A DNA stretch of 64,000 nt from Onishia taeanensis. GTDB taxonomy: Bacteria > Pseudomonadota > Gammaproteobacteria > Pseudomonadales > Halomonadaceae. The notes under the pieces are model-generated. The model saw only the letters and a program-made list of their open reading frames with translations. It was not told the origin of the DNA and searched no databases. How positions within the stretch are numbered: position 1 is the first letter of the stretch; every line of letters begins with the position of its first letter. The DNA is taken from contig NZ_FNCI01000004.1 in NCBI RefSeq assembly GCF_900100755.1, forward strand, positions 307,428 through 371,427, given 5' to 3'. The translations under genes and the position numbers were made by a program. Positions 1-9,198 of the stretch are shown piece by piece.

Positions 1-481
1 CGGCTTCGCGCAGCGCCTTCTCCACCAACTCGTCCTGATCGGCCTTGCGGCTCACCAGATCATGCATGCGCGGGGCATAGGCGATGTTCTCGTAGATCGA
101 CTTGGGAAAGGGGTTGGGCTTCTGGAACACCATGCCCACCCGACGCCGCAGGGCGACCTCATCCATCTTGGCCTCGTTGACGTCGCGGCCATCCATCTCG
201 ATCAAGCCGTCGAGACGCACGCTGGGGATCAAGTCGTTCATGCGATTGAGACAACGCAGGAAGGTCGACTTGCCGCAGCCCGAAGGGCCGATCAAGGCAG
301 TGACGTTCTTCTGGAAGACATCGATGTTGATGTTCTTCAGGGCCTGGGTGTCGCCGTACCACAGGTTGAGATCGCGTACGCGAATGCTCAATTCGTGATT
401 GGCCTGTTCATTGCGGGTAACCGGCTGCCCGGTATCGTGACCTGACATGGTGACTCCACGGTCAGCAACTTTCATATCCAT
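1..481 (-). CDS. pstB: Phosphate ABC transporter ATP-binding protein PstB (3' end cut by window)
   Basis: This is the cytoplasmic ATPase that powers the high-affinity phosphate importer. About 160 N-terminal codons are visible; the rest lies left of the window. The Walker A motif GPSGCGKST and the Q-loop region QKPNPFPKSIYEN are clear, and the start of the helical domain follows. I chose the ATG at 481 because AGGA lies 9 bases upstream; in-frame ATGs at 475 and 448 are alternatives. The gene follows pstA by about 30 bases as the last pst gene seen. The family is certain; the C-terminal half, with the signature and Walker B motifs, cannot be checked here. Confidence 0.95.
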   Translation of the reverse strand, partial: MDMKVADRGVTMSGHDTGQPVTRNEQANHELSIRVRDLNLWYGDTQALKNINIDVFQKNVTALIGPSGCGKSTFLRCLNRMNDLIPSVRLDGLIEMDGRDVNEAKMDEVALRRRVGMVFQKPNPFPKSIYENIAYAPRMHDLVSRKADQDELVEKALREA

Positions 482-512
482 AGTGACGTATCCTGTTGCA
501 AATGCCGGTCGG

Positions 513-1679
513 TTACCAGCGACGTTCGAATTTCTTGCGCAACACCACGGCCGTTGCGTTGAGAGCGATCAAGATGGTCAACAGCACCAGGATGCCGCCG
601 GCAGTCTTCTCGGTGAAGGCACGATCCGGCTCCCCGGCCCAGGTGAAGATCTGTGCGGGCAGCACCGTGGCGGCATCGGTAATGGTCGCCGAGACATCGG
701 GAATGAACGCCACCATGCCGACGATGATCAGCGGCGCCGTCTCGCCCATGGCCTGCGCCAGGCCGATGATCGAGCCCGTCATGATCCCCGGCATGCTGAC
801 CGGCAGCACATGGTCACGCACCACCTGCCAACGCGAGCAGCCCACCCCGAAAGCCGCATGGCGAATGGTATCCGGCACGCTGCGCAGCGCCGTGCGGGTG
901 GCGATGATGATGACCGGCAACGTCATCAGCGCCAGCGTCAGGCCGCCTACCAACGGTGAGGAACGCGGCACGCCGAAGAAGTTGATGAAAATCGCCAAGC
1001 CCAGCAGACCAAACAGAATCGAGGGAATCGCGGCCAGGTTGTTGATATTGATTTCGATGATCTGGGTGAAACGGTTGTCAGGCGCAAACTCCTCGAGATA
1101 CACCGCCGTCATCACGCCGATCGGGAAGGCCACCGCAAGCGTCACCAGCAAGGTCATCACCGTCCCCATCGCGGCAGAGGCAATACCGGCGAGTTCCGGC
1201 ATCTTGGAGTCGCCGCTGGTGAAGAAGTTGGTGTCGAACTTGAGCTCGGCACGCCCCTCGGAGGCGAGCTGGTCGACCACTGACTGCTCCTTGGAGTTCA
1301 AGTTGGTGTGATGGCCCTTCAGGTATTGATCGACCTGACCATCGGCCAGCACCCATTCCATCCGGCTGGTGCCGAGCAGGTCAGGGTTGTCTTCCATGCG
1401 GCCCGGAATCAGGCGCAGGTAGCCACGACTGACCAAGGGGCGCACGTCCTCCTCGACCGCCGCCAGGGGAAGCTGCTGGGCCCTCTCGCTGTAGTCGACC
1501 TGCACCTGAATCTGGGCCTGCTGAAATGCCGGCAGCCCCTTGATCAGCATGTCGGTGAAGAAGAACACCAGGAATAGCCCGGCCAGGCCAAGGGCGCCCA
1601 TCGACATCCACTTCAGGCGAGCAGACTTGCGATGGCGGCCCTTGAGCTGGGCGCTGATATCGTCGAAGGATTGTCTCAT
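513..1679 (-). CDS. pstA: Phosphate ABC transporter permease PstA
   Basis: This inner-membrane permease subunit forms the phosphate channel together with PstC. The protein has 388 residues, longer than the roughly 300 of E. coli PstA, because of an N-terminal extension: one membrane segment near residues 26-46, then a soluble periplasmic-looking stretch to about residue 165 (DUF3333 type, usual in many proteobacteria). The ABC permease core follows, with the cytoplasmic coupling segment around MGETAPLIIVG. It sits 21 bases after pstC and shares its transcript. Nothing looks broken. Confidence 0.95.
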   Translation of the reverse strand: MRQSFDDISAQLKGRHRKSARLKWMSMGALGLAGLFLVFFFTDMLIKGLPAFQQAQIQVQVDYSERAQQLPLAAVEEDVRPLVSRGYLRLIPGRMEDNPDLLGTSRMEWVLADGQVDQYLKGHHTNLNSKEQSVVDQLASEGRAELKFDTNFFTSGDSKMPELAGIASAAMGTVMTLLVTLAVAFPIGVMTAVYLEEFAPDNRFTQIIEININNLAAIPSILFGLLGLAIFINFFGVPRSSPLVGGLTLALMTLPVIIIATRTALRSVPDTIRHAAFGVGCSRWQVVRDHVLPVSMPGIMTGSIIGLAQAMGETAPLIIVGMVAFIPDVSATITDAATVLPAQIFTWAGEPDRAFTEKTAGGILVLLTILIALNATAVVLRKKFERRW

Positions 1680-1700
1680 TGTCCGATTGGCCTCAATCGA

Positions 1701-2957
1701 TCACAGGTTATTGGAGCGATACTTTTCGCGGAAACGACGGATCATGATCACCGAGACCATGTTCAACGTCAGAGTCACCACGAACAGCACCAAGCCCAGG
1801 GCGAAGGCCGAGAGTGTCTCGGCGCTGGCGAACTCCTGGTCACCGGTCAACGCGGCAACGATGCGTACCGTCACCGTAGTCATATCTTCCAGCGGGTTGG
1901 CGGTCAGGTTGGGGCGCATGCCGGCGGCCATCACCACGATCATGGTTTCGCCCATGGCCCGCGACATGGCCAGCAACGAGGCCGAGATGATGCCCGGTAG
2001 AGCGGCAGGCACCACTACGTCCTTGATGGTTTCGGCGCGGGTCATGCCAAGGGCCAGCGAGCCCTGGCGCATGCTATCCGGGACCGCATTAATGACGTCA
2101 TCGGACAGCGATGAGATGAAGGGGATAATCATGATGCCCATGACGATGCCCGGCGCCAGCGCATTGCTGAAGGAAGCCTCCAGCCCCACCATGCCGGCGA
2201 GGCTAACCACCAGCGGCGCCACGGTAATCGCCGCAAAGAAGCCGTAAACCACCGTCGGGATACCCGCCAGCACTTCCAGCACCGGCTTGGCGATGGTGCG
2301 CACCTTGGTCGGCGCATACTCAGACATATAGATCGCCGACATCAGGCCGATGGGAATGGCCACCAGCATGGCGATCAGGGTGATCATGAAGGTGCCGGCA
2401 AACAGCGGCACAGAGCCGAACTCAGCGGCGCTGGCGCCCTCTTCGGCCCGCCCCGCAGCGGCCAGGAAGCTGGCACCTGGGTTCCAGGTGGTACCGGTGA
2501 TGAAGTCCCAGAAGCTCTGCATCTGGAAGAAGCGGATCGCTTCGGAAATGATCGAGATCAGGATCCCGAAGGTCGTGAAGATCGATATCATCGCCGCACC
2601 GGCCAGAACGAAACGAATGGTCCGCTCGATGGCCTTGCGCGCATGGAAATCAGGACGTACCTGCGTCATTGCCACCATCAGACCGCCGGCAGCAACCACC
2701 AGGCTGGCGGCCAGCAAGTAGGGCGTGGGGATCTCCGCCCCCATCAATAACAAGGCGAAGGCGCCAATCGCCCCCACTGCCACCGCCGGCCCGGCAGTGG
2801 CCAAGGCGGCATACCAGGCATACTGGTCGGGCTGTGCATACATAGACGCGCCACTGGCACGCACCTTGGCGGCCTTGGCACGGCCCATGAAGAAGGCTAT
2901 CAGCCCCAACACCAGCAAGGCGCCGCTGAATAGCAGGATCAGTTGGTTAGTCTGCAT
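1701..2957 (-). CDS. pstC: Phosphate ABC transporter permease PstC
   Basis: This is the second channel subunit of the phosphate importer. It has 418 residues, about 100 more than E. coli PstC. The extra length is an N-terminal membrane portion (hydrophobic segments near residues 5-23, 50-72 and 76-95), with the standard ABC permease domain from about residue 200. The coupling-loop sequence AMSRAMGETMIVVMAAG is intact. An intercistronic hairpin separates it from pstS, which is commonly made in larger amounts than the membrane subunits. The family assignment is firm. Confidence 0.95.
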   Translation of the reverse strand: MQTNQLILLFSGALLVLGLIAFFMGRAKAAKVRASGASMYAQPDQYAWYAALATAGPAVAVGAIGAFALLLMGAEIPTPYLLAASLVVAAGGLMVAMTQVRPDFHARKAIERTIRFVLAGAAMISIFTTFGILISIISEAIRFFQMQSFWDFITGTTWNPGASFLAAAGRAEEGASAAEFGSVPLFAGTFMITLIAMLVAIPIGLMSAIYMSEYAPTKVRTIAKPVLEVLAGIPTVVYGFFAAITVAPLVVSLAGMVGLEASFSNALAPGIVMGIMIIPFISSLSDDVINAVPDSMRQGSLALGMTRAETIKDVVVPAALPGIISASLLAMSRAMGETMIVVMAAGMRPNLTANPLEDMTTVTVRIVAALTGDQEFASAETLSAFALGLVLFVVTLTLNMVSVIMIRRFREKYRSNNL

Positions 2958-3010
2958 GGGAAGCTCTCAGTCAACGGGGCTCGGCAAACTCACTTGCCGG
3001 AACGTACAGA

Positions 3011-3036
3011 GGCCGGCAGCTCGTCGGCTGCCGGCC
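3011..3036 (-). terminator. Intercistronic hairpin between pstS and pstC
   Basis: A perfect 10-bp inverted repeat (GGCCGGCAGC paired with GCTGCCGGCC) around a 6-base loop lies in the 106-base gap between pstS and pstC. On the minus strand no T-run follows it, so it is unlikely to be a full terminator. More probably it blocks 3' exonucleases or attenuates transcription so that the binding protein is made in excess over the membrane components. That role is inferred. Confidence 0.5.
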
Positions 3037-3063
3037 GGTTCAACCATCAGGTGACATTACCGT

Positions 3064-4077
3064 TCACTTGATGTCAGACAGTTCCAGAGTCTTGTGATTG
3101 GCCACTTGCTCACGATACTCGGCGCGGACATCTTCCGGTGCCGGGATCAGGCCGATGCCCTTCAGGTAGCCCAGGTCACCGATCATCTGCTCGCTCATGA
3201 ACATGTTGGCATAGGCGGCCATGGCCGGAACGTCATCCGCGTGCTGGTTCTTCACATAGAAGAACAGTGAACGAGACACCGGGTATTCGCCGCTACCGAT
3301 CGCTTCGGGGGTCGGTTCCACACCGTCGATGCTTGAGCCAATCAGGGTGTCGCCGTTCTCTTCGAGGAAGGAGTAACCGAAGATACCGAAGGCATCGGTG
3401 TTCTCGGACAGGCGCTTGACGATCAGGTTGTCGTTTTCACCGGCATCGATGTAGGGGCCGTCGGCGCGGATGTCGGTGTAGGCTTCACCGCCGTAGGCGT
3501 CCATGTCTTCTGAAGCGGCTTCCATCACCAGCTCTTCGAAGGCATCACGGGTACCGGAGGTAGTGGGCGGACCATAGACGGCGATTTCACGATCCGGCAG
3601 AGAGGCGTCGATCTCGCTCCACTTGGTGTAGGGGTTATCGACCAGTTCGCCATCGACCGGCACCTGAGCGGCCAGTGCCATGAACAGTTGTTCACGCGTC
3701 ACGGGCATGGCGTCATTGGCGCTGGACTGGGCAAAGGCAATGCCGTCATAGCCGACCATGGCTTCGGTGATATCGGTAACGCCGTTCTCTGCACAGCGCT
3801 CGAATTCGGAGACCTTGATGCGACGCGAGGCGTTGGTGATATCGGGCGTGTCATCACCCACACCGTTACAGAACAGACGCAGACCACCGCCGGAACCGGT
3901 GGACTCGATGACAGGCGTCGGGTAGTCGGTAGTGGCACCGAACTCTTCTGCAACGTAGCTGGCAAACGGATACACAGTGCTGGAACCGACGATGCGCAGT
4001 TGGTCGCGGGCCTGAGCGGCAGTCGCAAAGCCCATAACGGCGGCAGCAATGGCGGTTGTCTTGAGAATACGGTTCAT
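3064..4077 (-). CDS. pstS: Periplasmic phosphate-binding protein PstS
   Basis: This protein captures phosphate in the periplasm and delivers it to PstAC. It has 337 residues, with a Sec signal peptide (Lys/Arg followed by a hydrophobic Ala-rich core, ending near ATAAQA at residues 18-23). The mature start, RDQLRIVGSSTVYPF, carries the GSSTV phosphate-binding motif. A second ligand-loop segment, TSGTRDAFEEL, is present. I chose the ATG at 4077 over longer in-frame starts because AGGAG lies 8 bases upstream and the signal peptide begins there. It is the first gene of the pst operon, behind a Pho box about 60 bases upstream. Confidence 0.95.
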   Translation of the reverse strand: MNRILKTTAIAAAVMGFATAAQARDQLRIVGSSTVYPFASYVAEEFGATTDYPTPVIESTGSGGGLRLFCNGVGDDTPDITNASRRIKVSEFERCAENGVTDITEAMVGYDGIAFAQSSANDAMPVTREQLFMALAAQVPVDGELVDNPYTKWSEIDASLPDREIAVYGPPTTSGTRDAFEELVMEAASEDMDAYGGEAYTDIRADGPYIDAGENDNLIVKRLSENTDAFGIFGYSFLEENGDTLIGSSIDGVEPTPEAIGSGEYPVSRSLFFYVKNQHADDVPAMAAYANMFMSEQMIGDLGYLKGIGLIPAPEDVRAEYREQVANHKTLELSDIK

Positions 4078-4138
4078 GCAGGTAACTCCTGTCGATGAGA
4101 GTGTCCAACCTTCGCGACGCCTAAGATGACTCAACTAG

Positions 4139-4156
4139 ATGACAACTTCGTGACAT
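4139..4156 (-). promoter_or_regulatory. Candidate Pho box upstream of pstS
   Basis: On the minus strand this reads ATGTCACGAAGTTGTCAT: two TGTCA-type 7-mers separated by 4 bases. That is the spacing of the PhoB-binding Pho box (CTGTCAT-N4-CTGTCAT type). It lies about 62 bases upstream of the pstS start codon, where PhoB would activate the operon during phosphate starvation. The motif match is seen directly; binding is inferred. Confidence 0.75.
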
Positions 4157-4333
4157 GTGAGACATCGACGACACGCTAGACCAACAATCTCGTCTCCGCC
4201 AGGCTGCACAGCAGCATAAACCCTTGTCGTGGCGCCTATTACCTGCCTGACAGAGTATCTCTCAACCTCCGGGGCACGCCCGACCACACTCACCGAATCA
4301 CCGCCGATGTGCCCTTTCCCGCTTCACAAGATG

Positions 4334-5521
4334 TCACCCGGTATGGGGCTTTCTTCCCGCCAATAAGCGCAGACCCAGGTTGCCCAGGGTCGAGACACCC
4401 AGCATGGTCAGCACCATCGGCCAGGGGCTTTCGACCTCGAAGGCGCCGACCAGCACCCCAGCCAGGGCGCCGCAGGAAAATTGTATGCTGCCCAACAGCG
4501 CCGTTGCGGTGGCGCTCATATGGCTGAACTTCTCCAGCATCGAACTCATGGCATTAGGAGTAATCAGGCCGACCTGACCCATGAACAGCATGATCAGCGG
4601 CACCACGGTATAGAGCGAATCCACCCCCAGGGCCACCACCAGCACCAGGCTGCTGGCCGCCAGCAGCTGGACTCCAAGCCCCAGGCGCAAATTCTGCTGG
4701 GGTGAGAAGTACTTCAGAAGAAAGATGTTGAGCCGATTCGACGACGCCATGACCACCACATTGGCGCCGAACACCACCGGGTACATGGCTGGCGACAGGC
4801 CGTAATAGTCCATGTACAGAAAAGGCGATGCGGTAATGAAGGCGAACATACCGGCAAAGGCCATCGCTACCGCACAGATATATCCCATGGCCTCGCGGTG
4901 GCGAAAAACGCTGGCGTAATTGCCAAGCACTTGCCGAAAAGACGCCGTGGGTAGGTCCGGCGAGCGCGTTTCGGGCAGCCGCGTTCCAAGCAACCAGCCA
5001 AGGAAGGCGGCATAGGCGGCCAGAAACACGAAGATCAGCCACCAGTCAGCCAGATACAAAAGGCCACTGCCCACGGCCGGTGCGGCCAACGGCGCCAGCA
5101 TCATGATCATGGCCATGGTCGACATCACCTTGGCCGCTTCGCGGCCGCTGAAGCAGTCGCGCACGATGGCCGCCGAGTTGACCACGCAGGCCCCGCCGCC
5201 GAGTGCCTGGACGAAACGCAGTGCCCACAGGGTTTGCAGCGAGCTCACCTGGGTGATGGCCAGGCTCGCCAGGCAAAACACCAACAAACCGGTCAGCAGT
5301 ACCGGCTTGCGTCCCAGGCGGTCGGACATGGGGCCGCCAGTCAGTTGGCCGATGGCGAAGCCGAACAGAAATACGCTGATCGACAGCTCGGTGTGATGAA
5401 TGCTCGCTCCCACCGCCTCGGCGAGCGCAGGCATGGCCGGCAGATAGGCATCGATGGCAAAGGGAGCCAGCGCCGTGTTGGCAGCCACCAACACGGCCAC
5501 TCTTCGGGTACTCAGTGTCAA
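4334..5521 (-). CDS. Bcr/CflA-type MFS drug exporter
   Basis: A 12-helix major facilitator protein of about 395 residues that exchanges protons for small toxic molecules. The MFS signature between helices 2 and 3 (GPMSDRLGRKPVL) and the antiporter-type helix 5 region (MLAPLAAPAVGSGLL) are present, and the N-terminal IDAYLPAMPAL segment is typical of Bcr/CflA proteins. I prefer a TTG start at 5521, preceded by AGGAG 6 bases upstream; the open frame continues to another TTG at 5563 that lacks such a site. It stands alone between pstS and a divergent chemoreceptor. The substrate cannot be told. Confidence 0.85.
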   Translation of the reverse strand: MTLSTRRVAVLVAANTALAPFAIDAYLPAMPALAEAVGASIHHTELSISVFLFGFAIGQLTGGPMSDRLGRKPVLLTGLLVFCLASLAITQVSSLQTLWALRFVQALGGGACVVNSAAIVRDCFSGREAAKVMSTMAMIMMLAPLAAPAVGSGLLYLADWWLIFVFLAAYAAFLGWLLGTRLPETRSPDLPTASFRQVLGNYASVFRHREAMGYICAVAMAFAGMFAFITASPFLYMDYYGLSPAMYPVVFGANVVVMASSNRLNIFLLKYFSPQQNLRLGLGVQLLAASSLVLVVALGVDSLYTVVPLIMLFMGQVGLITPNAMSSMLEKFSHMSATATALLGSIQFSCGALAGVLVGAFEVESPWPMVLTMLGVSTLGNLGLRLLAGRKPHTG

Positions 5522-5793
5522 AGGATGCTCCTGAGAAAGGATGAGCAAAAACAGGGTAAGCAAAAAAATAGCCGGCTAAGGATAACCGATCCATCGCGAT
5601 ACTGCCGCCCTGACCCGCCGATACCGCAGCCTCAATGAAATATCCGGACCGGCGCCATGCGCATCAAGCGCATGACCTCAGGTTGTCACACTCGGCTGAT
5701 AAATAAGGAAGCCATCATCAAGCATTCCTTTGAGCTCCGGGCACACGGAGCCGGGGCCTTGCGTCCCATCACTCAGCAGGGAGAAACACCCGC

Positions 5794-7518
5794 ATGCGAT
5801 TCTTCGACAACATGACGGTCAAGCTCAGTGGATCATTGGTACTGATTGCCTTCACGCTGATGATACTGGTCAGCGCAGGCCTCGGGCTGTTCGCTAATCA
5901 GTACAGCCGCCAGGCCTTCGGTACGCTCAATCAGATCAACGTCGGACAGGCTCAGGCTCTCAACCATGCCTATGTCGACATGCTGCGAGCCCGCGTAGAG
6001 TTGAATAGAGCGGCCCAGTTGGTTCGCAAGCCTTCATTCGACCGACCGGGGCCGGTCATCGACCGCGCCGAAGCACTGATGAACTCGGCCAAGCAGGCCT
6101 TTCAGCATTTCCTGGCCTTTCCCGCTCAGCCATCTCAGGTCGAGCCCATCGAGACCCTCGAGAATCACTTCCAGTCGCTGCTCAATACCGGCCTATCGCT
6201 GCAGCTGATGGTGCTCAAGGAAGACGACGTCGGCGCCTATGACTCTGGACAGTCTCGCGTTAGCGACATGAGCAAGGCCTTCATGGAGAGCGCGGATGCC
6301 TTCTTCGCCGCCTCCGAGCAAAGCGGCAACGGCCTGGCGGCGCAGTTCGAACGCATAAGTAACTGGATGAACACTGCCATGGGCAGCGTGGTGGCCATCA
6401 CCCTGCTGCTGGTGCTGATAACCGTCTGGGGCGTCACCGTTAACGTCATCCGACCGCTACGCCGGCTCATCGAACACTTCCGCCAGATGGCAGCAGGCGA
6501 TCTATCCCAGCCCATCGAGACCAAGGGCGACAATGAGATCGGTCAGCTATATAGCGAGCTCGCGCAAATGCAGCAGTCATTGGCAACGACGGTCGGCCGG
6601 GTGCGTGAGAGCAGCGCGACCATTCTCGACAGCGCCCAACGCACCAGCGAAGGTAATCAGGAGCTGTCTTCACGCACCCAGCAACAAGCCTCGTCCCTCG
6701 AGCAGACCGCGGCGAGCCTCGACGAGCTGACCGCCACCGTGGCGCACAACGCCGACAACTCCCGCCAAGCGGCCAAGCTGGCCGACGACGCCAGCAGCAA
6801 GGCCCGCGCCGGCGGTGAGGTAATTAGCAACTTCGTCGATACTGTGAGCGAGATCAATGAGCGCTCGACGCAGATTCACGACACCATCGCCCTGATCGAC
6901 AACATCGCCTACCAAACGAATCTACTGGCCCTGAATGCCTCGGTGGAGGCCGCCCGGGCCGGGGAACATGGCCGTGGTTTCGCGGTAGTGGCAAGCGAAG
7001 TTCGCTCGCTGGCCTCACGTAGTGCCGCCGCCGCCAATGACGTGCGGCGCCTGATCGACGACTCGCGCCAGAGCCTCGAGCGTGGCAATGCGCTGTCGGC
7101 GGAGGCCAGCCAGGGCATGGAGACCGTCATCGCCGCTGTCGGCCAGGTCAACGATCTCATGGAGCAGATCGCCCAGGCTTCCAACGACCAGCACCGCGGC
7201 ATAGAGCAGCTCAATCAGGCCATGAATCAGATGGAGACCCTCACCCAGCAGGATGCCCAACTGGTCGAAAAGGCGACCAACGGCGCGATGGCGCTTGAGA
7301 ACGAGGCCGAGCAAATGCGCCATTTCGCCGCCCGCTTTACGACTAGGGAGAACATCGAGACAGATGAGCAGGCCCTCTCTTCGGAGGCTGATTCGGACGC
7401 CGAGAAAGCGTCTTCGTCTTCCGAGACCCAGCACCAATGGTCACCTCGAGTCGTCACCGATAAAGCGCTCCAGGCGTCAGGCGTAGATACACAGCGCGGC
7501 ACCGCCTTGCTACAGTGA
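5794..7518 (+). CDS. Methyl-accepting chemotaxis protein
   Basis: This is a membrane chemoreceptor of 574 residues that passes ligand signals to the CheA/CheW array. The layout is classical: TM1 near residues 11-32, a helical periplasmic sensor of about 155 residues, TM2 near 190-212, a HAMP domain to about 265, and a long coiled-coil signalling domain. The conserved hairpin tip includes [20 protein letters not shown] and [15 protein letters not shown]. The C-terminus ends in an acidic, Ser-rich tail with no NWETF-like CheR docking peptide. The 4-helix-bundle sensor (Tar/Tsr-like) gives no clear ligand. An AGGGAG-like site precedes the ATG. Confidence 0.93.
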   Translation: MRFFDNMTVKLSGSLVLIAFTLMILVSAGLGLFANQYSRQAFGTLNQINVGQAQALNHAYVDMLRARVELNRAAQLVRKPSFDRPGPVIDRAEALMNSAKQAFQHFLAFPAQPSQVEPIETLENHFQSLLNTGLSLQLMVLKEDDVGAYDSGQSRVSDMSKAFMESADAFFAASEQSGNGLAAQFERISNWMNTAMGSVVAITLLLVLITVWGVTVNVIRPLRRLIEHFRQMAAGDLSQPIETKGDNEIGQLYSELAQMQQSLATTVGRVRESSATILDSAQRTSEGNQELSSRTQQQASSLEQTAASLDELTATVAHNADNSRQAAKLADDASSKARAGGEVISNFVDTVSEINERSTQIHDTIALIDNIAYQTNLLALNASVEAARAGEHGRGFAVVASEVRSLASRSAAAANDVRRLIDDSRQSLERGNALSAEASQGMETVIAAVGQVNDLMEQIAQASNDQHRGIEQLNQAMNQMETLTQQDAQLVEKATNGAMALENEAEQMRHFAARFTTRENIETDEQALSSEADSDAEKASSSSETQHQWSPRVVTDKALQASGVDTQRGTALLQ

Positions 7519-7550
7519 GGCTCTGACTCAAACGACCACCCAGGATGACC

Positions 7551-8486
7551 ATGACACAGGACAAGTTGACACAGCTTAAAGCCATGACCACGGTGGTTGC
7601 CGATACGGGCGACCTGGACGCCATCGCCCGCTTCCAACCGACCGATGCCACGACCAACCCCTCGTTGATCCTGCAGGCCGCGCAGCAGGAGAGCCGCCGT
7701 GCCCGACTGGCCGAACTGGCTCGCCAGAGCACCGATATCGATGATGCCCTGGATGCCGTCGCGGTCGACATCGGCAGCGAGATCAGCGCCCTGGTACCGG
7801 GCTATGTGTCCACCGAGGTCAGTGCCCGCCTGTCCTTTGACACACAGGCCACCCTGGCGCGCGCTCATTCGCTGATCGACCGCTACGAACGCCGTGGGGT
7901 CGGCCGCGAGCGCATCCTGATCAAGGTCGCGTCCACCTGGGAAGGCATTCGCGCCGCCAAGCAGCTCGAACGTGAAGGCATCCGCACCAACCTGACGCTG
8001 CTGTTCAGCTTTGCCCAGGCCCAGGCCTGCGCCGACGCCGGCGTGACCCTGATCTCGCCCTTCGTCGGCCGCATCCTCGACTGGCACAAGGCCCGTGAGC
8101 CCGAAGCGGACTTCAGTGGCGCCAATGATCCGGGCGTGCGCTCGGTGCGTGCCATCTACGAGCACTACAAGGGACACGGCTACAAGACGGTGGTGATGGG
8201 CGCGAGCTTCCGCAACGTCGGTGAGATCGAAGCCCTGGCCGGCTGCGACCGCCTGACCATTTCGCCGAAACTGCTCGGTGAAATGGCCGAAGATCACGGC
8301 GAGCTGCCGCGGGCCCTGACACCCCAGGGCGCCGAGAGCGCCATGCCGGAGCCACTGGACGAGAGCGAATTTCGTTGGGCGATGAACGAAGATGCCATGG
8401 CCACCGAGAAGCTCGCCGAAGGTATCCGCAAGTTCATGGAAGATCAGCGCAAGCTGGAGACGCTGCTGGCCGAGCTACGCAAATAA
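7551..8486 (+). CDS. talB: Transaldolase
   Basis: This cytoplasmic enzyme of the pentose phosphate pathway moves a dihydroxyacetone unit between sedoheptulose 7-phosphate and glyceraldehyde 3-phosphate. The roughly 311-residue length and the motifs [19 protein letters not shown] (Schiff-base Lys) and [11 protein letters not shown] match TalA/TalB closely. I prefer the ATG at 7551, which has AGGA 5 bases upstream; an in-frame ATG at 7545 sits too close to that site. The stop codon lies inside the first copy of a 12-bp tandem repeat, so the 3' end of the gene is a potentially unstable spot. Confidence 0.96.
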   Translation: MTQDKLTQLKAMTTVVADTGDLDAIARFQPTDATTNPSLILQAAQQESRRARLAELARQSTDIDDALDAVAVDIGSEISALVPGYVSTEVSARLSFDTQATLARAHSLIDRYERRGVGRERILIKVASTWEGIRAAKQLEREGIRTNLTLLFSFAQAQACADAGVTLISPFVGRILDWHKAREPEADFSGANDPGVRSVRAIYEHYKGHGYKTVVMGASFRNVGEIEALAGCDRLTISPKLLGEMAEDHGELPRALTPQGAESAMPEPLDESEFRWAMNEDAMATEKLAEGIRKFMEDQRKLETLLAELRK

Positions 8487-8528
8487 CCACGTAAATAACC
8501 ACGTAAATAACCACGCAAATACCCACGC
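8481..8528 (+). repeat. Four tandem 12-bp repeats across the talB stop codon
   Basis: The unit AAATAACCACGT occurs four times head to tail (8481, 8493, 8505, 8517); the last two copies carry one or two changes. The first copy contains the transaldolase stop codon TAA. Because 12 is a multiple of three, copy-number change would not alter the frame. Confidence 0.9.
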
Positions 8529-8604
8529 CACCACCCGGGCGATATCGCAAGCAAGTCGTGGTATGGGTGCGATGGAAGTCTCTCGTCAAGAGGGCTGAAA
8601 CGTT

Positions 8605-8634
8605 AGAGGGCCGGTCGCTATCGACCGGCCCTCT
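8605..8634 (+). terminator. Rho-independent terminator downstream of talB
   Basis: A perfect 13-bp stem (AGAGGGCCGGTCG with its complement) around a 4-base loop is followed by TTATTA on the plus strand. It lies between talB and the convergent STAS gene and probably ends the talB transcript. Confidence 0.8.
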
Positions 8635-8688
8635 TTATTAGCTGCATTAGCTGCATTATCTGGCTGCGCTTTACTATTGACCGCGTTG

Positions 8689-9198
8689 TTATGGTTCGCT
8701 CGGTTGGCGATGCTGCTCTTCGAGCAGTTTCACCAAGGGCTGAAACTCTTCACGGTTATGCTCGCTCATACGCATCAGGATGCGGTGCGCCTCGAGAATG
8801 CGCTCCTGAAGCACCCGCTCATCGGCGTTGACCAACGGCAGGTCGGCGAGCTCAGAAGTCTCCTGAATAGGTGACTCTACCAGCGTAAAATAGTCACCGA
8901 AGCCCATTACATCCAGCATACGCCTGACATCCGGATTATCGACCACGATGGTTGGCGGCTGCTCGAGTCGGTCGCGAACGGCCAGCGCCACCTTGGCCAG
9001 GAAGCCCAGTGCCGTGGAGTCCACATTGGTAGCCTCACGCAGATCGACCATCACGGTTTCCAGGCCCGGCATGTCGGCTAACCGCTGCGCCTGGCTGTCC
9101 AGGGTCGCACTCAAGGTGAGCCGCACATCACCAGAAAGCTTAAGGATGAAAACCCCAGAATCGATGGCCGCCTGAAGTCGCCCTTCATTCTTCATCAT
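8689..9198 (-). CDS. STAS-domain anti-sigma-factor antagonist
   Basis: A 169-residue cytoplasmic protein with a SpoIIAA/RsbV-like STAS domain in residues 1-110. The motif NVDSTALGFLA places the phosphorylatable serine at about residue 61. A C-terminal helical extension (about 110-169) is longer than in minimal antagonists. It overlaps the 3' end of the PP2C phosphatase gene by 14 bases on the same strand, so the two are almost certainly co-translated. In partner switching, the phosphatase would dephosphorylate this Ser so that the STAS protein can bind a kinase or anti-sigma factor. No such kinase gene is adjacent, so the third partner must be elsewhere. Confidence 0.85.
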   Translation of the reverse strand: MMKNEGRLQAAIDSGVFILKLSGDVRLTLSATLDSQAQRLADMPGLETVMVDLREATNVDSTALGFLAKVALAVRDRLEQPPTIVVDNPDVRRMLDVMGFGDYFTLVESPIQETSELADLPLVNADERVLQERILEAHRILMRMSEHNREEFQPLVKLLEEQHRQPSEP

